DNA from: Sepiola atlantica
Taxonomy: Eukaryota > Mollusca > Cephalopoda > Sepiida > Sepiolidae
Assembly: GCA_963556195.1 (NCBI GenBank)
Contig: OY744520.1
Coordinates: 150,899,107 to 150,963,106, forward strand
Reading direction: 5' to 3'
Length of the DNA: 64,000 bases
Shown here: in pieces, positions 1 through 12,949 of the stretch
How the letters are laid out: each line of letters begins with the position of its first letter
Numbering within the stretch: position 1 is the stretch's first letter
The notes under the pieces: model-generated
Told to the model about the DNA's origin: nothing
Seen by the model: only the letters and a program-made list of their open reading frames with translations
The model's database searches: none
Program-made: the position numbers and the translations under genes

Positions 1-119
1 ATTATAGTTTCTTTGTTTATACCACGCTATTGAGTAATGTATTCTTAACAGAAACGTATTGCTTTACGCAAAGTGGAAACCGTTATTTCTCTCACCAAAG
101 GAAATAAATATACATAATG

Positions 120-121
<2 letters not shown>

Positions 122-205
<84 letters not shown>

Positions 206-320
206 GTGTTAGTGATAGCGTTTACTGGTAATAATAACAGCGTTTGTGTTTCAACTTCCTAAGCGAGTTAGAGAGGTGAAGAAAATGGCATTAAGTTGGC
301 TTTAACAAACGTATTTTTAT

Positions 321-402
<82 letters not shown>

Positions 403-410
403 TGTGTGTG
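122..410. repeat. two (TA)n tracts and a short (TG)n
   Basis: Pure TA dinucleotide runs occupy about 122-203 and 325-399, and the second ends in a short TG run at 401-410. The ~120 bp between them is unique-looking sequence with no inverted repeat that I can see. Open frames reported through such runs (Tyr-Ile repeats) are artefacts. Confidence 0.97.
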
Positions 411-922
411 TTTTAATTATTTACGTACTTAAAAGTAATCAATAGATGTGTGTTTCTGGCTATCAGTCGTCATCAGCAGTGTTAACTTAGACAAGAATCG
501 AATCCACGATTACATTCTCTCTATTTATATAATACTATCTGCGTGCATTACCCGTTGGTCATGACCACTATTTATTCTACTTTAATGACCTTTAAACATT
601 TATAAACTGTTAGATATATTTTTAGACACTTTCGTTCATAATACGTTTATTATGATCGAGATTATTAGTATTTCCTCACTAGGAATTTACACACACCGCA
701 TTATCAGTGATTACTCACTGACAATAACAAGTGGCGTTCTCTGAGTGACAATATGTCTCCCTTGATTTCCAGCTATCTGTACCGTTTTTGATACTGAATT
801 CACATCACTTTTCATTATCGCAGCAGCCGTTTTACATTAGTTTCCCCATAGCAATAACCGTTGACCTTCTCTTGAATTTGAGTAGTAATACGACTAACCA
901 ATGTTCCTTTACTCGTCCGCCC
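411..922. other. no recognisable feature
   Basis: AT-rich sequence without an open frame, inverted repeat or family match that I can see. Confidence 0.5.
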
Positions 923-1035
<113 letters not shown>

Positions 1036-1859
1036 CGAATTAAAGAGACGTATTTGTTATCCATTCCATTCACACCCATGTGCGTGGTGTGAGGACACAC
1101 GTTTGAGAAAGGTAAGGTACGTTAAAAAGTCTTCAAGACTTCAAATGCTCACAAAACATTAAGAAATATTACAGTGTTTGAATCACACTAGAGTTGGAAG
1201 GAGCGAAATAAATGCGTAGATAGCTGCGAGAGAACTTGATTACTTGTTCACTTAATTATAAATTACGCCTAATTAGAACAAGTTAAACGTAGTATATTTC
1301 CAAATTAGTGCACCCCCCAGGACTAAAGTAAATTTCAGCAAGTATACAATTAAAACTAGTCTAATACTATATAGTCATTTACACACAGCTGTTCCGCCCA
1401 CTTCGAGCCATCAGTGACTGATAGTCGAATTTGTATTGAGTAAATTTATTTTTAAAAATTATGTTTTACCTTTTATTATTAACTATATAGCTGTTTATTT
1501 TATATCTGTACACTGCTTTTTCCGTTGATACTGATGTTTGTGTAAAAATACATCATTAAGTGAAAAATGATTTTCTTATTAATACAAATATCAAAATTAT
1601 ATTTAGATACATAGAAACATCTATATACAATAAAACAAACACTAGAAAATGATTAATGTCACTCGGACTCCAGGGAACCCCACTTGTTATTCCTAGTGAG
1701 AAATCACAGATAATTACTTGAGTAAAAACTCTTCGTAAATCAGATCAATAATAATAACAATATGAAGAAGAACAGTAAGAAAAAGAAGAAATAACTTGGA
1801 GTATGAGAAGGAATAATTAAAAATAAAATAAAAAAGCAGAAAAATAAAATAAACAAAGT
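1036..1859. other. no recognisable feature
   Basis: AT-rich DNA. The stretch near 1780-1850 is purine-rich on the plus strand (AAG/AAT-like low complexity) and reads as hydrophobic Phe/Leu-rich peptide on the minus strand, which artificially extends the open frame of the gypsy relic that follows. Confidence 0.5.
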
Positions 1860-2560
1860 ATAGAGGTCCTTCGCAAACGAGTTCGGCTAGGGAGTACCCT
1901 TGATCTTCTGTGATGATTGCAATACATGCAATACAGCCAATATGTATGTTCCTGGTAACAAGGTTTTGGAGGTGGAAGCGTTGTAAAATACCGTTAGAAG
2001 CTGTGCGATAGATATTTTTAGTTTCTAATTTCACAGAAAGTTCTAAGAAGACATGGGGTTTAATGTCCGCCACTCTCGTAGGAAGTCCGTAACGCGCTAT
2101 CCAGCCCTATATTAGGTCTCGCGCTACAGAGTCCTCCGTGATGTCGCTTAAGAGAATGGCTTCTGACTAACCTATAAGGGGATTTATGAAGTTCAGTTAT
2201 TCCAGGCGTATATATTTGCCAGTGTAGAACAATTTAGCAACTGACAGAATATCCATGTATGGTTGCTTTGAGGTCATTTGTTGAAGATCTATATCCGGAG
2301 GTAATAATAAATAATTAATTGAAAAACCAGACAAGAAGTCTGTCAGTGTATTTTGTTCACCAGGATATCGCCTGTTAATTGCGAAACGATATCGAATTGA
2401 ATTGCGAGCTGAATATTTATCTGGCTTAGAGCACAGTTCGAACGTAAGCGGACGGTGAGTGGTGTAGATCACCAATTGGTAACTCTCCTCTGAAACCAAA
2501 CAGGTGCTACTTCAAGGTACCTAGCGAGGAATCCACGCCGAGTGTGGTGTAAACGTGTTC
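1860..2560 (-). pseudogene. Ty3/gypsy pol relic (RNase H and integrase fragments)
   Basis: Fragment of a Ty3/gypsy retrotransposon polyprotein on the minus strand. At 2197-2499 the reading contains 'HRPLTFELCSKPDKYSARN' and, further on, 'GEQNTLTDFLS' and 'INYLLLPPDID', matching the RNase H domain and the linker to integrase in gypsy pol. At about 2060-2170 'SDITEDSVARDLI', a stop, then 'GWIARYGLPTRV' matches the integrase core region. At 1880-2030 'NGILQRF' and 'TEDQGYSLAELV' match the end of the core. The zinc-binding N-terminus and first part of the integrase, normally some 150-200 residues, are missing between the first two blocks, so there is a large internal deletion. Stops and frameshifts make it dead. 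Upstream (to ~2560) a frame-shifted 'GFLARYLEV' block may be the start of RNase H. No LTRs were found. Confidence 0.85.
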
Positions 2561-3001
2561 CTATGGTATGAGAGAAATTGTAGTTGCTGCTGGTGTTGCT
2601 TCTTTTTGTTGTTGTTGATGTTAATCAAGTTGAACTTCTGCATTATACAAACGAGGATCGTGGTTAAGGATTATCTAGTCTGCAGGGAGTTCTCTTCTTT
2701 GCTCGCAGCTATTCGTTAACGTGCAGGATTACAGGTTTTACTCCCTAAACATAGAGTAATAACGCTCAACGTTTGCATATGAAGCTGTGGAACGTTTAGC
2801 CGAGAACACACAAAACAATGGTGCAGAAGCAGCATTGCATTTTCTCTACATTGATATGCGGTTCCGCAACGGACATGCCATTGTTTGCCACACACAGCAG
2901 CAGAGACGATAAAAGGATGATAGATCCTGATATCGACTCCTCCTGGATTATAAAGAGAAGTATGTGATCCTGATAGCTCTGTCACTATCAAGTTGCCGTC
3001 T
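2561..3001. other. no recognisable feature
   Basis: Between the gypsy relic and the left end of the TIR transposon. A 91-codon minus-strand open frame (2716-2991) has no family features that I recognise. It could be further decayed retrotransposon sequence, but I cannot support that. Confidence 0.4.
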
Positions 3002-3150
3002 TAGTCCAGTCAAAATGTGGCTGAACCTCAAACAAGTTGCTAACAAAGGTTTTTATTTTGGATATTGGGCATGAATAACCTCTCTTTCAGATGAAATAGA
3101 AGTTTACCAAAATTAGCCTTGCGGAAAGGGGTCAACGTCTGCCATTTTAA
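3002..3150 (+). repeat. left terminal inverted repeat of the 4.19-kb transposon
   Basis: About 150 bp, matching the reverse complement of 7040-7188 with scattered substitutions and one indel of roughly 10 nt after TAGTCCAGTCAA. The outermost base pairs with a TCT flank. Confidence 0.9.
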
Positions 3151-3559
3151 AAATCCAACTTAACAGTATTAAAATTTCGAGACATTAAATTCCTGACATT
3201 TCCTGACAAGTCTGTCTATTATTCCTGACAATTACTGACAAAAATAAACGTTTTCCTGACAACAAACCTTTATTAAATTAGAAATATAAACATATTTTGT
3301 GCATGAAAACCCACACAGAGCCAATCCCAAGCCAGCTTGACATTTAATTGGTGTTTTAAATTGTAAGGATAGGTAGCTATATTATTAAGTAATAATGAAC
3401 TAACAACAGAAAATGGCTAGCACTTTCCATTGTTTTCATGTTTTGTTTTATTCTTGTACAAATATGAATATAAAAGGTACAAAACAGACTAAGTAGTCTT
3501 TTTCAAGGCAACAATTATCACATTAATTCTTTACATTTCATAAAAAATATGGACATTAT

Positions 3560-6500
3560 AAGTACAATTTACAATAAAGGAATGGTCAGTTGGTCGAATG
3601 CTTGGGCAAGCCTCTTGCATAACCACCACAGAACAAGTTCTATAACGGACCAAAGAACATTTCTTGTGAAGAAATAGTCAAAGGTAACTTCCTCATCATC
3701 AAGATGTGGCTGTGGTGAGTTGTTGCAGTGGAGGCATTCGAAATTACAACACAATTTTTTAACAGTCAATGCCATGTTTCCTGCAACTGCAACTTGCTGT
3801 AGTATACCCTGAAATACATTACACCTAATTATAGCGAACAAATTGACAGGACCAGCTGGCAAGTCAGTCTTGATTGGTTGCAGTTAACCATATGAAAGTG
3901 TCCATCCCCACTCGTCAGGTTTTAGCTGGTGTCTACATTTCCATTCCTGAATTTGGAAGTAAACTCGAAGGATGTGGAATTTTATAGCTGCTCTTGTTGG
4001 TGGCAATGATTTGGTCTTAACATACTTTAAGCTGTTATATACCTTTTCCTTTTGACCCAAATGTAATTGCACGATCCTTTCTTTTAAGAGTGTACTCGTG
4101 GAGAAACGCAAGGAGCTTGGATGTATGCCTCACATCTCGCTCTTTTCTTGCTGAAGTAGCCTCCTGATGCTGGCCACTACTGCCATAACGAATTCCTGCT
4201 AGTTCTTGCATTGTAAACTTGATTTCAGCGCATGCTGGCAGTGATAGCGTCCAAACCAATCGTTGAATTTCGTCCATTACTCTGCGATGAGTAAGACCTC
4301 TAAACGTCTTCATGCTTCGCATTAGCACCTGCTCAATAACCAGATAAATCGACAAGCCAGCCAAGTAGCGATCACCCTGTCTAATCACATGGAATCCTTT
4401 AGAAAATTTCTGGTACACTTCAGGATGGCTTTTCGGCAGCCCTTCCATTTGCTGCAAGTACAAGTAGGCCGAGTTTGTATATAGCAGGTGTCCTGCTGCA
4501 GCGAATATCGGCAGCATTTTCCTGACAGCGTCAAGGTGTAATTCCCAGTTCCTGATGCGCTCTGCCTTGATAAACAATTGTAGGATCTTCACCATATCAA
4601 GGTATTGAATCCACAATTTTGCTGTTCGCTGGTCAACCATCGCATCTTTCACATGGGTAATTCTCTGGGCAATCTTGGTCATAGACTCTGATGACAGAAC
4701 ATTATTCAATGGCTCAGTCCTATCTAGGAGACCTTTCAATAGCCCCTGAGTTTTCTTCACGTCTTCATTTTGCAGAAATAACTCTTCTGTATAAGGGTCG
4801 GGTTGATCATGCACAGTGACATGTGAACCTGGCAAATCATAGGCTTTCGCTAACAAAATAACATTAAAAGAAGCATCAACAAAGAGGTGAGCACGAATGA
4901 CTCTTGCCATTGCTTTGCCACTTAACATTGCTTGACTGTGTTTTCAGCATACACAGGTTTTAAAAGTCTTGCAATTTATAACCTGCCATCAAATGACCAA
5001 TTAACCACAGAAAGCTCATCTGTGTATGGAGGCCACCAAGTCGCAAGACAAATGTTTTAAGGGGACTGGAACTACGCTGTTACTCGACTATCATCATTGC
5101 TTTGTACCAAAGTTGTTGATTGAATGTTAGAATTGGTGTTCTGTTGTTTTTCTAGCTAAATCACTAATGTAACATAACGTTGACTACACAAAGGTTAGGT
5201 TACCAGGGTCCATGTCGATCATAGGCAAATAAACTGTGGCTGATTTCCTAGGATATGTTCTTTTGTGCACTGACTACATAAGGCCTGACCATGCAGGTCT
5301 GGACGAATGTGAAATTAGTGAGACCTCCCAAAGGATGTCAGCATTAGCAGTTGAATCGACAACTTTCCTGGGCTGGAGCTCTTTAAATGTCACTGGTGGG
5401 TTGTTGGTGTGCTGCGAATCTAGATATTTGATGTTGATCCTTCCAACCCATATTATATCTTCTGAAAGGACCTGAATCCTTAGAACTGGCTTTGCTATGA
5501 TGCCCATTCAACACCCCTTACATTATGACCCATATTATCAGCTACGAACTTCACAAATTCAGTTTCAACAGGGAATAGTTTCAACGTTATGAACAAGAGC
5601 AGCACTTATTTAGAATTTCTGGACTTCCGAGTAAGATGAAGAGAAGCCATACTTATTCAGAGTGTCAATTAAGAACCGCGATTCAAATTGGTCATGAATT
5701 TCCACTGCTTAACCAAACTGCGAAGGTGCAAGGAGAACTCTGGGTCAAGCAACCTGCATCATCGCTTGACCAACTGATGCAAGTTGTAAATCATTGTCTT
5801 TGCCTGCAAATATCTTCCTGAGAAAGGTCAACAATGTTTTAGAAACATATTCAAGAATCACATCCTGTTCAAGATCATTCTTAAACGGGTAATATTTTGA
5901 ACTTGTCTGGATACCTTTAATGTCATTTTAATAAGCTTGGCTGTCGTCTCTGTTATTCTAATGGCCTCTGATTCTGAATTGTCTGTTTAGCGGCTCTGTG
6001 CATGGAATTCACGGAGAATACATTTTGCTGTACTTAAGAATGTAACAACATTATGTTTCCCATTAATTCCGTCAAAATGAGTTTGTCTTTAGAAATGTTC
6101 TAACAATCAAGATTTCATGTATGAGGACTGTATGGTTCATAGTCAATATCCTCGAGAATTTCCTCCATTTTTTAACAAGATAGACAATTGTGAGTTGCTC
6201 CTCGTCATTTTGCTGTAGATATTTAGCAACTTCCAGAAATGCCTGCTTTCTCTCTGAATCCTCTGGTCTACTAATCTGTTTTTTCTTAGAAGAATCAGCA
6301 GACGAAACTGACTTAAGAATGTTTTTATTGGCATCAAAGTTTGCAAAACATCTTATGTGATAACGTGCTGCTTCTGAAACAAGATCAGCTACATAATCTA
6401 TTCTACCTTTAACAGTGGATGCCCAGCCATCATTTTGTCGGACCTCCTTACACACCTTTAACACTCTGTCCTTAAACTCAATAGTTTCTACATGGGAAAC

Positions 6501-6850
6501 ATCAACACCTCTTTTCTTTCTATCAGATTTTGCTCCAAAACCACGAAAAAGACAATATTCCTTAAAGTTAAACACACACAAAAGCGGCTTGCACAGGATA
6601 GAATTTCATCATAGATTGACCTGTTTTTACGGCCAATTTCTATGTATTTGGAGTTGATCCAACGTGTCTGCATTTCTTGTGAAGACGTTGACTAATCTAA
6701 ATTATGATCTTCTCTCCACGTTGTTTAGAAGCTCTGTTAATGGAATCGATGCTTTTCTGGCTTACGATAGATCTGTCTTCATTACTGGACCGTTCATTAT
6801 TGCAAATAGCACATTTGACAGCATCTATATTGATCGGTACTTTACTTTGC
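3560..6850 (-). pseudogene. decayed transposase-like protein gene
   Basis: A protein of roughly 1,000-1,100 residues can be followed across several frames from 6850 down to 3560. In order: an N-terminal CxxC...HxxxC finger ('KCAICNNE' near 6815, 'VHKKCR'-like near 6680); 'FKEYCLF...KKRGVDV' (~6500-6560); 'LQQNDEEQ' (~6210); 'ESRFLIDTLNKYGFSSSY' (~5630-5690); 'FVKFVADNMGHNVR' (~5525-5570); 'RPAWSGLM' (~5275); 'PILTFNQQLWYKAMMI' (~5065-5125); 'LRLGGLHTQMSFL' (~5010); then the long open piece 4035-4928 containing 'NWELHLDAVRKMLP'; and a Cys-rich tail 'CSCRKHGIDC' (~3785). The order and motifs match an uncharacterised multicopy protein family that I recall from cephalopod, cnidarian and other invertebrate annotations. 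Several stops and frameshifts (near 4930, 5510, 5600, 3790) show it is dead. Being enclosed by the TIRs, it is most simply the element's transposase. Confidence 0.85.
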
Positions 6851-7039
6851 CCAACCTGAAATTAGAATATGACAATATTAAGCTCCTGCAGTAATACATC
6901 AATAGAGACGAAAATAAGGCATAAGAAGTTATAATTATATTTAATTTCACATTGCTACATTTGATATTTTTAAAGATTAATTTACAGAAATTGAGTTGAT
7001 AGAGGGGAGGCTAGAATCGGCGGCAATCTTTAAAGATGG

Positions 7040-7188
7040 CGTCCGTCAACCATTTTCCGCAAGGCTAATTTTAGTAAACTTGTTTTTATCTGGAAGAGAG
7101 GTTATTCATGCCCAATATCCAAGTTAAAAACCTGTGTTAGCAATTTTTTTGAGGTTCAGCCGAAACATCAGCTTGATTGACTGGACTA
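7040..7188 (-). repeat. right terminal inverted repeat of the 4.19-kb transposon
   Basis: Inverted copy of 3002-3150. It carries CTTCCGCAAGGCTAATTTT-type sequence inward and TTGACTGGACTA at the outer end, followed by TCT. Confidence 0.9.
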
Positions 7189-7191
7189 TCT

Positions 7192-8084
7192 TCCTATAAC
7201 GATGAGAAAGTGTTCGACTTTGCAGGAGAGGTGTTAATGCTGTTCTTGTAACTGTGTCAAATTGCTTAACGACCAATGAAAACTGAGGACCTGACACAAG
7301 ATATGCAAATAATGTATTCATAAGTCTTTGTCTCACTTCATTAAATGCGTTCAGCTAACTAGTGTTCATCAAAATCATGTTTTTCTTTTTCCTTTTACAC
7401 AATATGGCTGAAAGAAAAGACAGATACGCTCAATACTCCAAGGTTGTGAATAACATAAAACAATGTTCTGCTTTATGGTCTCGACTTTTTAGACATTTTG
7501 GATGAGTTTAATTTGATACAACATTCTGCTTATAGGTCGAAGCATGTTTGATCTTTTTCAGTACTAAGATACCCTTTCCCTATAATATTTTTCAGAATTC
7601 TTCACTTTTCCATTTTTAAGATATTACCTCAAATAATTAATTAATATTCAATTGCTATTAGTCAACTATCTGACTTTAAACGGGTTATCTTGTAAAAGCA
7701 ATTGATTAAAGATGATTTTCTATGTGTATCCCTTGTTTGAACACTAATGAGTTAATAAACTTTTAGACTATGAAATTTTATATATTTCATCACTTAATTA
7801 TCCATATATAAATTCTCTATCCATTTAGCTTCACAGTATCTCGATAGGATCTAATAGAATTTTTAATATTCGCATTATGCATTCAAAATAGCGTAGTAAA
7901 TGATGAGGCCATACAAATAGATGTTTCTAAAAGTCATTTATGTTTTATGACGTCATGAATAATTAATTGTAATTAACCAAAGGGATAGAAAAGGATATAG
8001 AGTGAGAGAAAAGAAATGAAACAGGGACGGAGACAGAGAGAGGGGAAGAGAGAGATAAAAGAGAGAGATTTAACATTATATATA
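7192..8084. other. no gene seen; possible body of a non-autonomous Helitron
   Basis: AT-rich, with a purine-rich GA segment at 7985-8070. Because an orphan Helitron 3' end lies at 8119, some of this stretch may belong to that element. I could not find its 5' end. Confidence 0.35.
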
Positions 8085-8119
8085 ACAAATACGGGACCAA
8101 CAGGTCACTAGTGTTCTAG
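8085..8119 (+). mobile_element. orphan Helitron 3' terminus
   Basis: ATATAACAAA is followed by an imperfect hairpin GACCAACAGGTC and, a few bases later, the terminal CTAG (8116-8119) with T as the next base. The same arrangement ends the autonomous Helitron at 52819 (ATATAACAAA, hairpin GACCCAACGGGTC, CTAG then T). No Rep or helicase coding sequence lies upstream, so this is probably a non-autonomous or truncated relative. Confidence 0.7.
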
Positions 8120-9292
8120 TATGTTATAACTTGCAATAGTATAATTAGACGTAGTAGTAGTAGTAATATCTGATGTAGTAGTAGTAACTTTCATGTGAAT
8201 GTTATGAACATCATAATTTTACTTATTCAAATTATTATCTCTAAGAATAGCATGCTTTGTTCTATTATTTCTTCTTCTATATTTTCGCGTTTGATTCGTT
8301 CTATGTCGTACAATTTCTTTGTAGTCTCTTCGGGATCCGTAATGGCCCTATTGAATTGAGACCCGCCATTTTATGAACGGCTTTATTTATGTTCTTTTGA
8401 CAAGCCTTATTTGGCATGAAGATTATTTTCTCTTCGTCTATCGTTATATTCTTTCCTAAGACCTCAATGCATTCTTTTCTTTTTGACTCCTTTCTCTCAA
8501 TGTTAGCATCATTATTTATCATTTTTTTACTTTTATTTTTGGGACTGGTGGGTGAAAAGATAGGGGTTTTGTGCGAGAAGGCTGAATACTGACTGGCTTT
8601 TTTTTAGCGCAGCCTTTTCAACTGTAGTAAGACACACGTAGGCAGTAGATATGTGTACACAGACGAATACACATAGAATGAAAATAATAACGGAAGAACT
8701 GAAAAGATACGGAGAAAAAATATGGATGGGGTGCCACAAAAATATAAAATAAATACAAGTTATAAAAAAGATGGCTTGCTGCTTGTTGCTGTGAGACGCC
8801 ATGGGTTAAGCAAAAAAAGAAGTGGCACACAAAAAAGGGAGATAATCAACGAAGAGTAAGAGACACGCGAACATCCTGTGTAGGTTTATGGAAAAATGAC
8901 AAAACGAAAAACGAAAAGAATGGAGTCGCCATCTTTCCTTTAATATACAAACATTTATACACTGATGTATTCCACGAAAAATGGTCATGTAAACACACCA
9001 TAGTACTGAATATTTCTTTTCAAAAACTATGTATGATATTTATACAAATATAGGCAAAGGTTTGTTTAAATATAGAAATATATATGCACATATATGTATA
9101 AGTATCTAGTATATCAATGTGTATTCTTCTTTGCTAATCAATGTAGATAATTCATGACGACAAAATCTTGTCTCTAGAAAGAGACAAGAATGCATTTATG
9201 AAAACACGCTTGAACTCACACGCAAACATCGTTCGCATATGGGGAATTTTGTTTGACTTTTCGCATTTATAATAATTTTTGCTTGCAGAGCT
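8120..9292. other. no recognised gene
   Basis: Contains a short (GTA)n patch near 8150-8185 and a 73-codon minus-strand open frame (8301-8522, Lys-rich, no motif I recognise). The remaining open frames at 8533-8988 are Phe/Ser/Cys-rich and look like chance readings of AT-rich DNA. Confidence 0.45.
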
Positions 9293-9302
9293 ATGTATAT
9301 AT

Positions 9303-9379
<77 letters not shown>

Positions 9380-9555
9380 AGCTATTCTATGAATGTGTGT
9401 TTGTAACTAAAGGAAATGTATCAATGAAATCATACATACACATATATGTGGGTGGATACGTGTATGTATAAGTATAACACATTATACATTAATACATATT
9501 TATACATTTACATATTAATATAGATGCTTATACATTGATATAAATATATATATAT

Positions 9556-9609
<54 letters not shown>

Positions 9610-9664
9610 CTGCATAACTGTATCAGAAAAATATATATAATTACATATTTACATTAACGTATAC

Positions 9665-9715
<51 letters not shown>

Positions 9716-9782
9716 TACAGATACCGAATATATGTATTGACATGTGGTTACATTAGCCCAAATGCGAAATATATACATAATT

Positions 9783-9841
<59 letters not shown>

Positions 9842-9845
9842 TGTG
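9293..9845. repeat. cluster of (TA)n and (CA)n microsatellites
   Basis: A CA run at about 9308-9336 passes directly into TA at 9337-9377. Further TA runs lie at about 9542-9607, 9669-9711 and 9786-9834, the last followed by a short GT-rich patch. Confidence 0.95.
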
Positions 9846-10649
9846 TATGTGTGCGTGTGTGTGATGCAGTTATGGTGCATTGCATCAGACTGTTAAGGAC
9901 AGATCAGATTATAAAAAAATACCGTACACTGTGTAATAATCATGCCCAAGGCAAATGAAAAAAATCAAAGTATCTGATAGTTCAATTTTCGGATATTGTA
10001 TAGATTGGGCTCACCCAACTTATTCTGTATCGTGCATGGAAGTTTTGTAACAGAGGCAAAGATTATCTAATATGAAACTTTTTCCACTCTTTCCTATATG
10101 ATCTCAAAACTGCAAAAGGGTGCGGGGTGCTCATTGGAAATATTTCCTCAATCTTATAAAACAATCTGATAACAAGTATATCAACGACTAGGTTTAGATA
10201 TGTAGATCAGATAGTTTTTTCTCTTTTGAAAGTTTTATATGGCTTTTTTTATTAATCTGTAAGGCTTGAGTTTAAAATAGCATTTGCATCGATTATTCAC
10301 GTTTAATTTGGAAATCGACCCGGAATAAAAATGAGCAGATCCAAAGGACGTATCTCAGTTGAACCCGTTTTTTTTACATATGGTTTTTGTGGTGAAAATT
10401 CTTTAATGTATGACTTTATTGTAAGTAATTATCATGGGTAATTGAGGATTAATTTATTCGGTTCATTCAGAAATGATTTCCGTTTCATCTTTACAAGCCG
10501 AATTAACGATTTAAATACAGTTGCATATTCGCATTTTTTATGTCCGTTTCTAATTTACCAATAAACTTGTTATTGCTATCCAAATAAATTTAATACGGTT
10601 ATGATTTTAAAACTTTTTAAATGGGGCTTTTCACCAGTTCATCATCAGT
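9846..10649. other. no recognisable feature
   Basis: AT-rich sequence. Part of the 3' side of the mariner relic may extend below 10650, but I cannot align it with confidence. Confidence 0.45.
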
Positions 10650-11353
<704 letters not shown>

Positions 11354-12949
11354 TTTGTTTTTATTGGTGATAAAAGCATAATGTTTAAAATGTGGTTATC
11401 GATGTCCGATGGGTCTCGGTTTATCTACAAAGCTCAACTCTCCGAAACGAAACTGTGTAAACTAATATTTTAATTCTCGATCTGTTACGAAAGTTTGCAT
11501 ATTTTCCTCGTACGATTTTCTTGTTGAACTCCCACAACATCACATGTCGAATATTTAACTTCACTGCTTTTATCGTAAGGGTTATAAATATATTATTTTA
11601 CTGCAATACAAGTGATAAAACAGCCCTGTAAAACTGGAAATATACCTTTTATTAAGATTTGGACTAGTAAACCAAACTTTGAGCTGTTTTGAAATGGACA
11701 ACAACGTTTTAAAGATGTATCAACCAAATCGGAAAGTATTCATGAATCGAACTAATATAATGTATAGTAAAATCGTAATGTCTGTGTGCACGGTTTAACC
11801 TAACAAACAGCTCGCGATTCACGGTCAGGTTAACATCAAAATGTTTCAATAGCTTAGATCATTTAGATTATTCTAACCAAGATTCTTAATTTGATGATAC
11901 CCATAGGAGAACACGTGTCGCAACGAATAATACTGTTAAGTTTGAATTAGTTCCTTGTAACAATCTTCTTGTAGTTAAAGGTTGCATTTTCACAACTATT
12001 CTAACTAAGAATGAAATTAACATTATTTAATTAAGACGTCTGGGTGACGAAACAAGAATAATCTACCCCTTGAATTTAATTTCAGTTTGAGATTCGGTAT
12101 AGATTCCCGAGTTCGACAGATGCACCTGAAGAGGTTCAGAGGTTACAGAAGCCGACACATTGTGAGAGTAAAATCAAATATTAAATCGTCGTCCCAATAA
12201 TCCAAATAATGTAAATTAGCAATCCTCATTTCAACCCTTCCGAAACATAATTATTAATAATCGTTTGAAGCTGACAAATAACGTAAACAAAAATCCTGAA
12301 GCCTTCTTGTAATGCCAAATCACGTTAAATGATCTGTTCAAAACAATAATAGCTCGTTAGATAAATACTTTCACCGTCTCAATTAAAATAATTACCTTTG
12401 TTGCAATTTAATAATTTAGTTCGTAATATAATGCGATGTACAACTGACATCATTATTTGGATTACGTAACATACAAACTAAATGTTATTTGCTACAAAAA
12501 TGTCAAGAGAAAATACTTGATGTATTTACATAAAAGTCCACTGTTCCACCTTAAAATAACCCTTTTTATGTCCATACATAGTGTTGTAATAGGATAACAG
12601 TTGAGTTGTTTGCCTAATTCTAAGAACTCTGCTGGTCACAATTCGTGTTATTGTTTAAAGCTACTCTACTGTAAGTGTTTGTGTTACTAAAAAGTAGAAA
12701 CTTTTATGTAAATAATGTTAACCTCGAGCAAGTTACGTTGAATTTCCAATAAGTTCATACATTTTCCCGCCTTGTTTACTTATCTTGTTCTGCTCAGTTT
12801 GTTTTTTATTGATGAGTCACCGCTTTTCAATGCTTAAAAGCAACGCAATGATAAGAGTTACTGAGTTTGAGGTAGAAGATGAGACAACACTTTTAGGATA
12901 GAAGACGAGGGTTAAAATTGGTCAACATTTGATGATTTAAGAGGAAGGC
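11354..12949. other. no recognisable feature
   Basis: 1.6 kb of AT-rich sequence with no open frame above the noise, no inverted repeat and no family match that I can see. Confidence 0.5.

Larger units (their letters stand above)
3002..7188 (-). mobile_element. TIR DNA transposon, 4.19 kb, Academ-like (tentative)
   Basis: The two ends are inverted copies of each other. Starting at 3002 the plus strand reads TAGTCCAGTCAA, and the reverse complement from 7188 also reads TAGTCCAGTCAA. Both then share GGCTGAACCTCAAA, GATATTGGGCATGAATAACC and AATTAGCCTTGCGGAAA in the same order, to about 3150 and 7040. The element is flanked on both sides by TCT (2999-3001 and 7189-7191), a candidate 3-bp target duplication. 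Inside lies one long decayed transposase-like gene on the minus strand. A 3-bp duplication and a very large protein with Cys-rich motifs would suit the Academ superfamily, but the assignment is from memory and untested. The element itself is directly visible. Confidence 0.88.

Noticed and set aside
2716..2991. Possible gypsy gag or protease segment
   Set aside because: No zinc knuckle or protease motif could be read in any frame.
8301..8522. 73-codon Lys-rich minus-strand frame considered as a gene
   Set aside because: No family match that I can name; could be a decayed element fragment, but there is no evidence.
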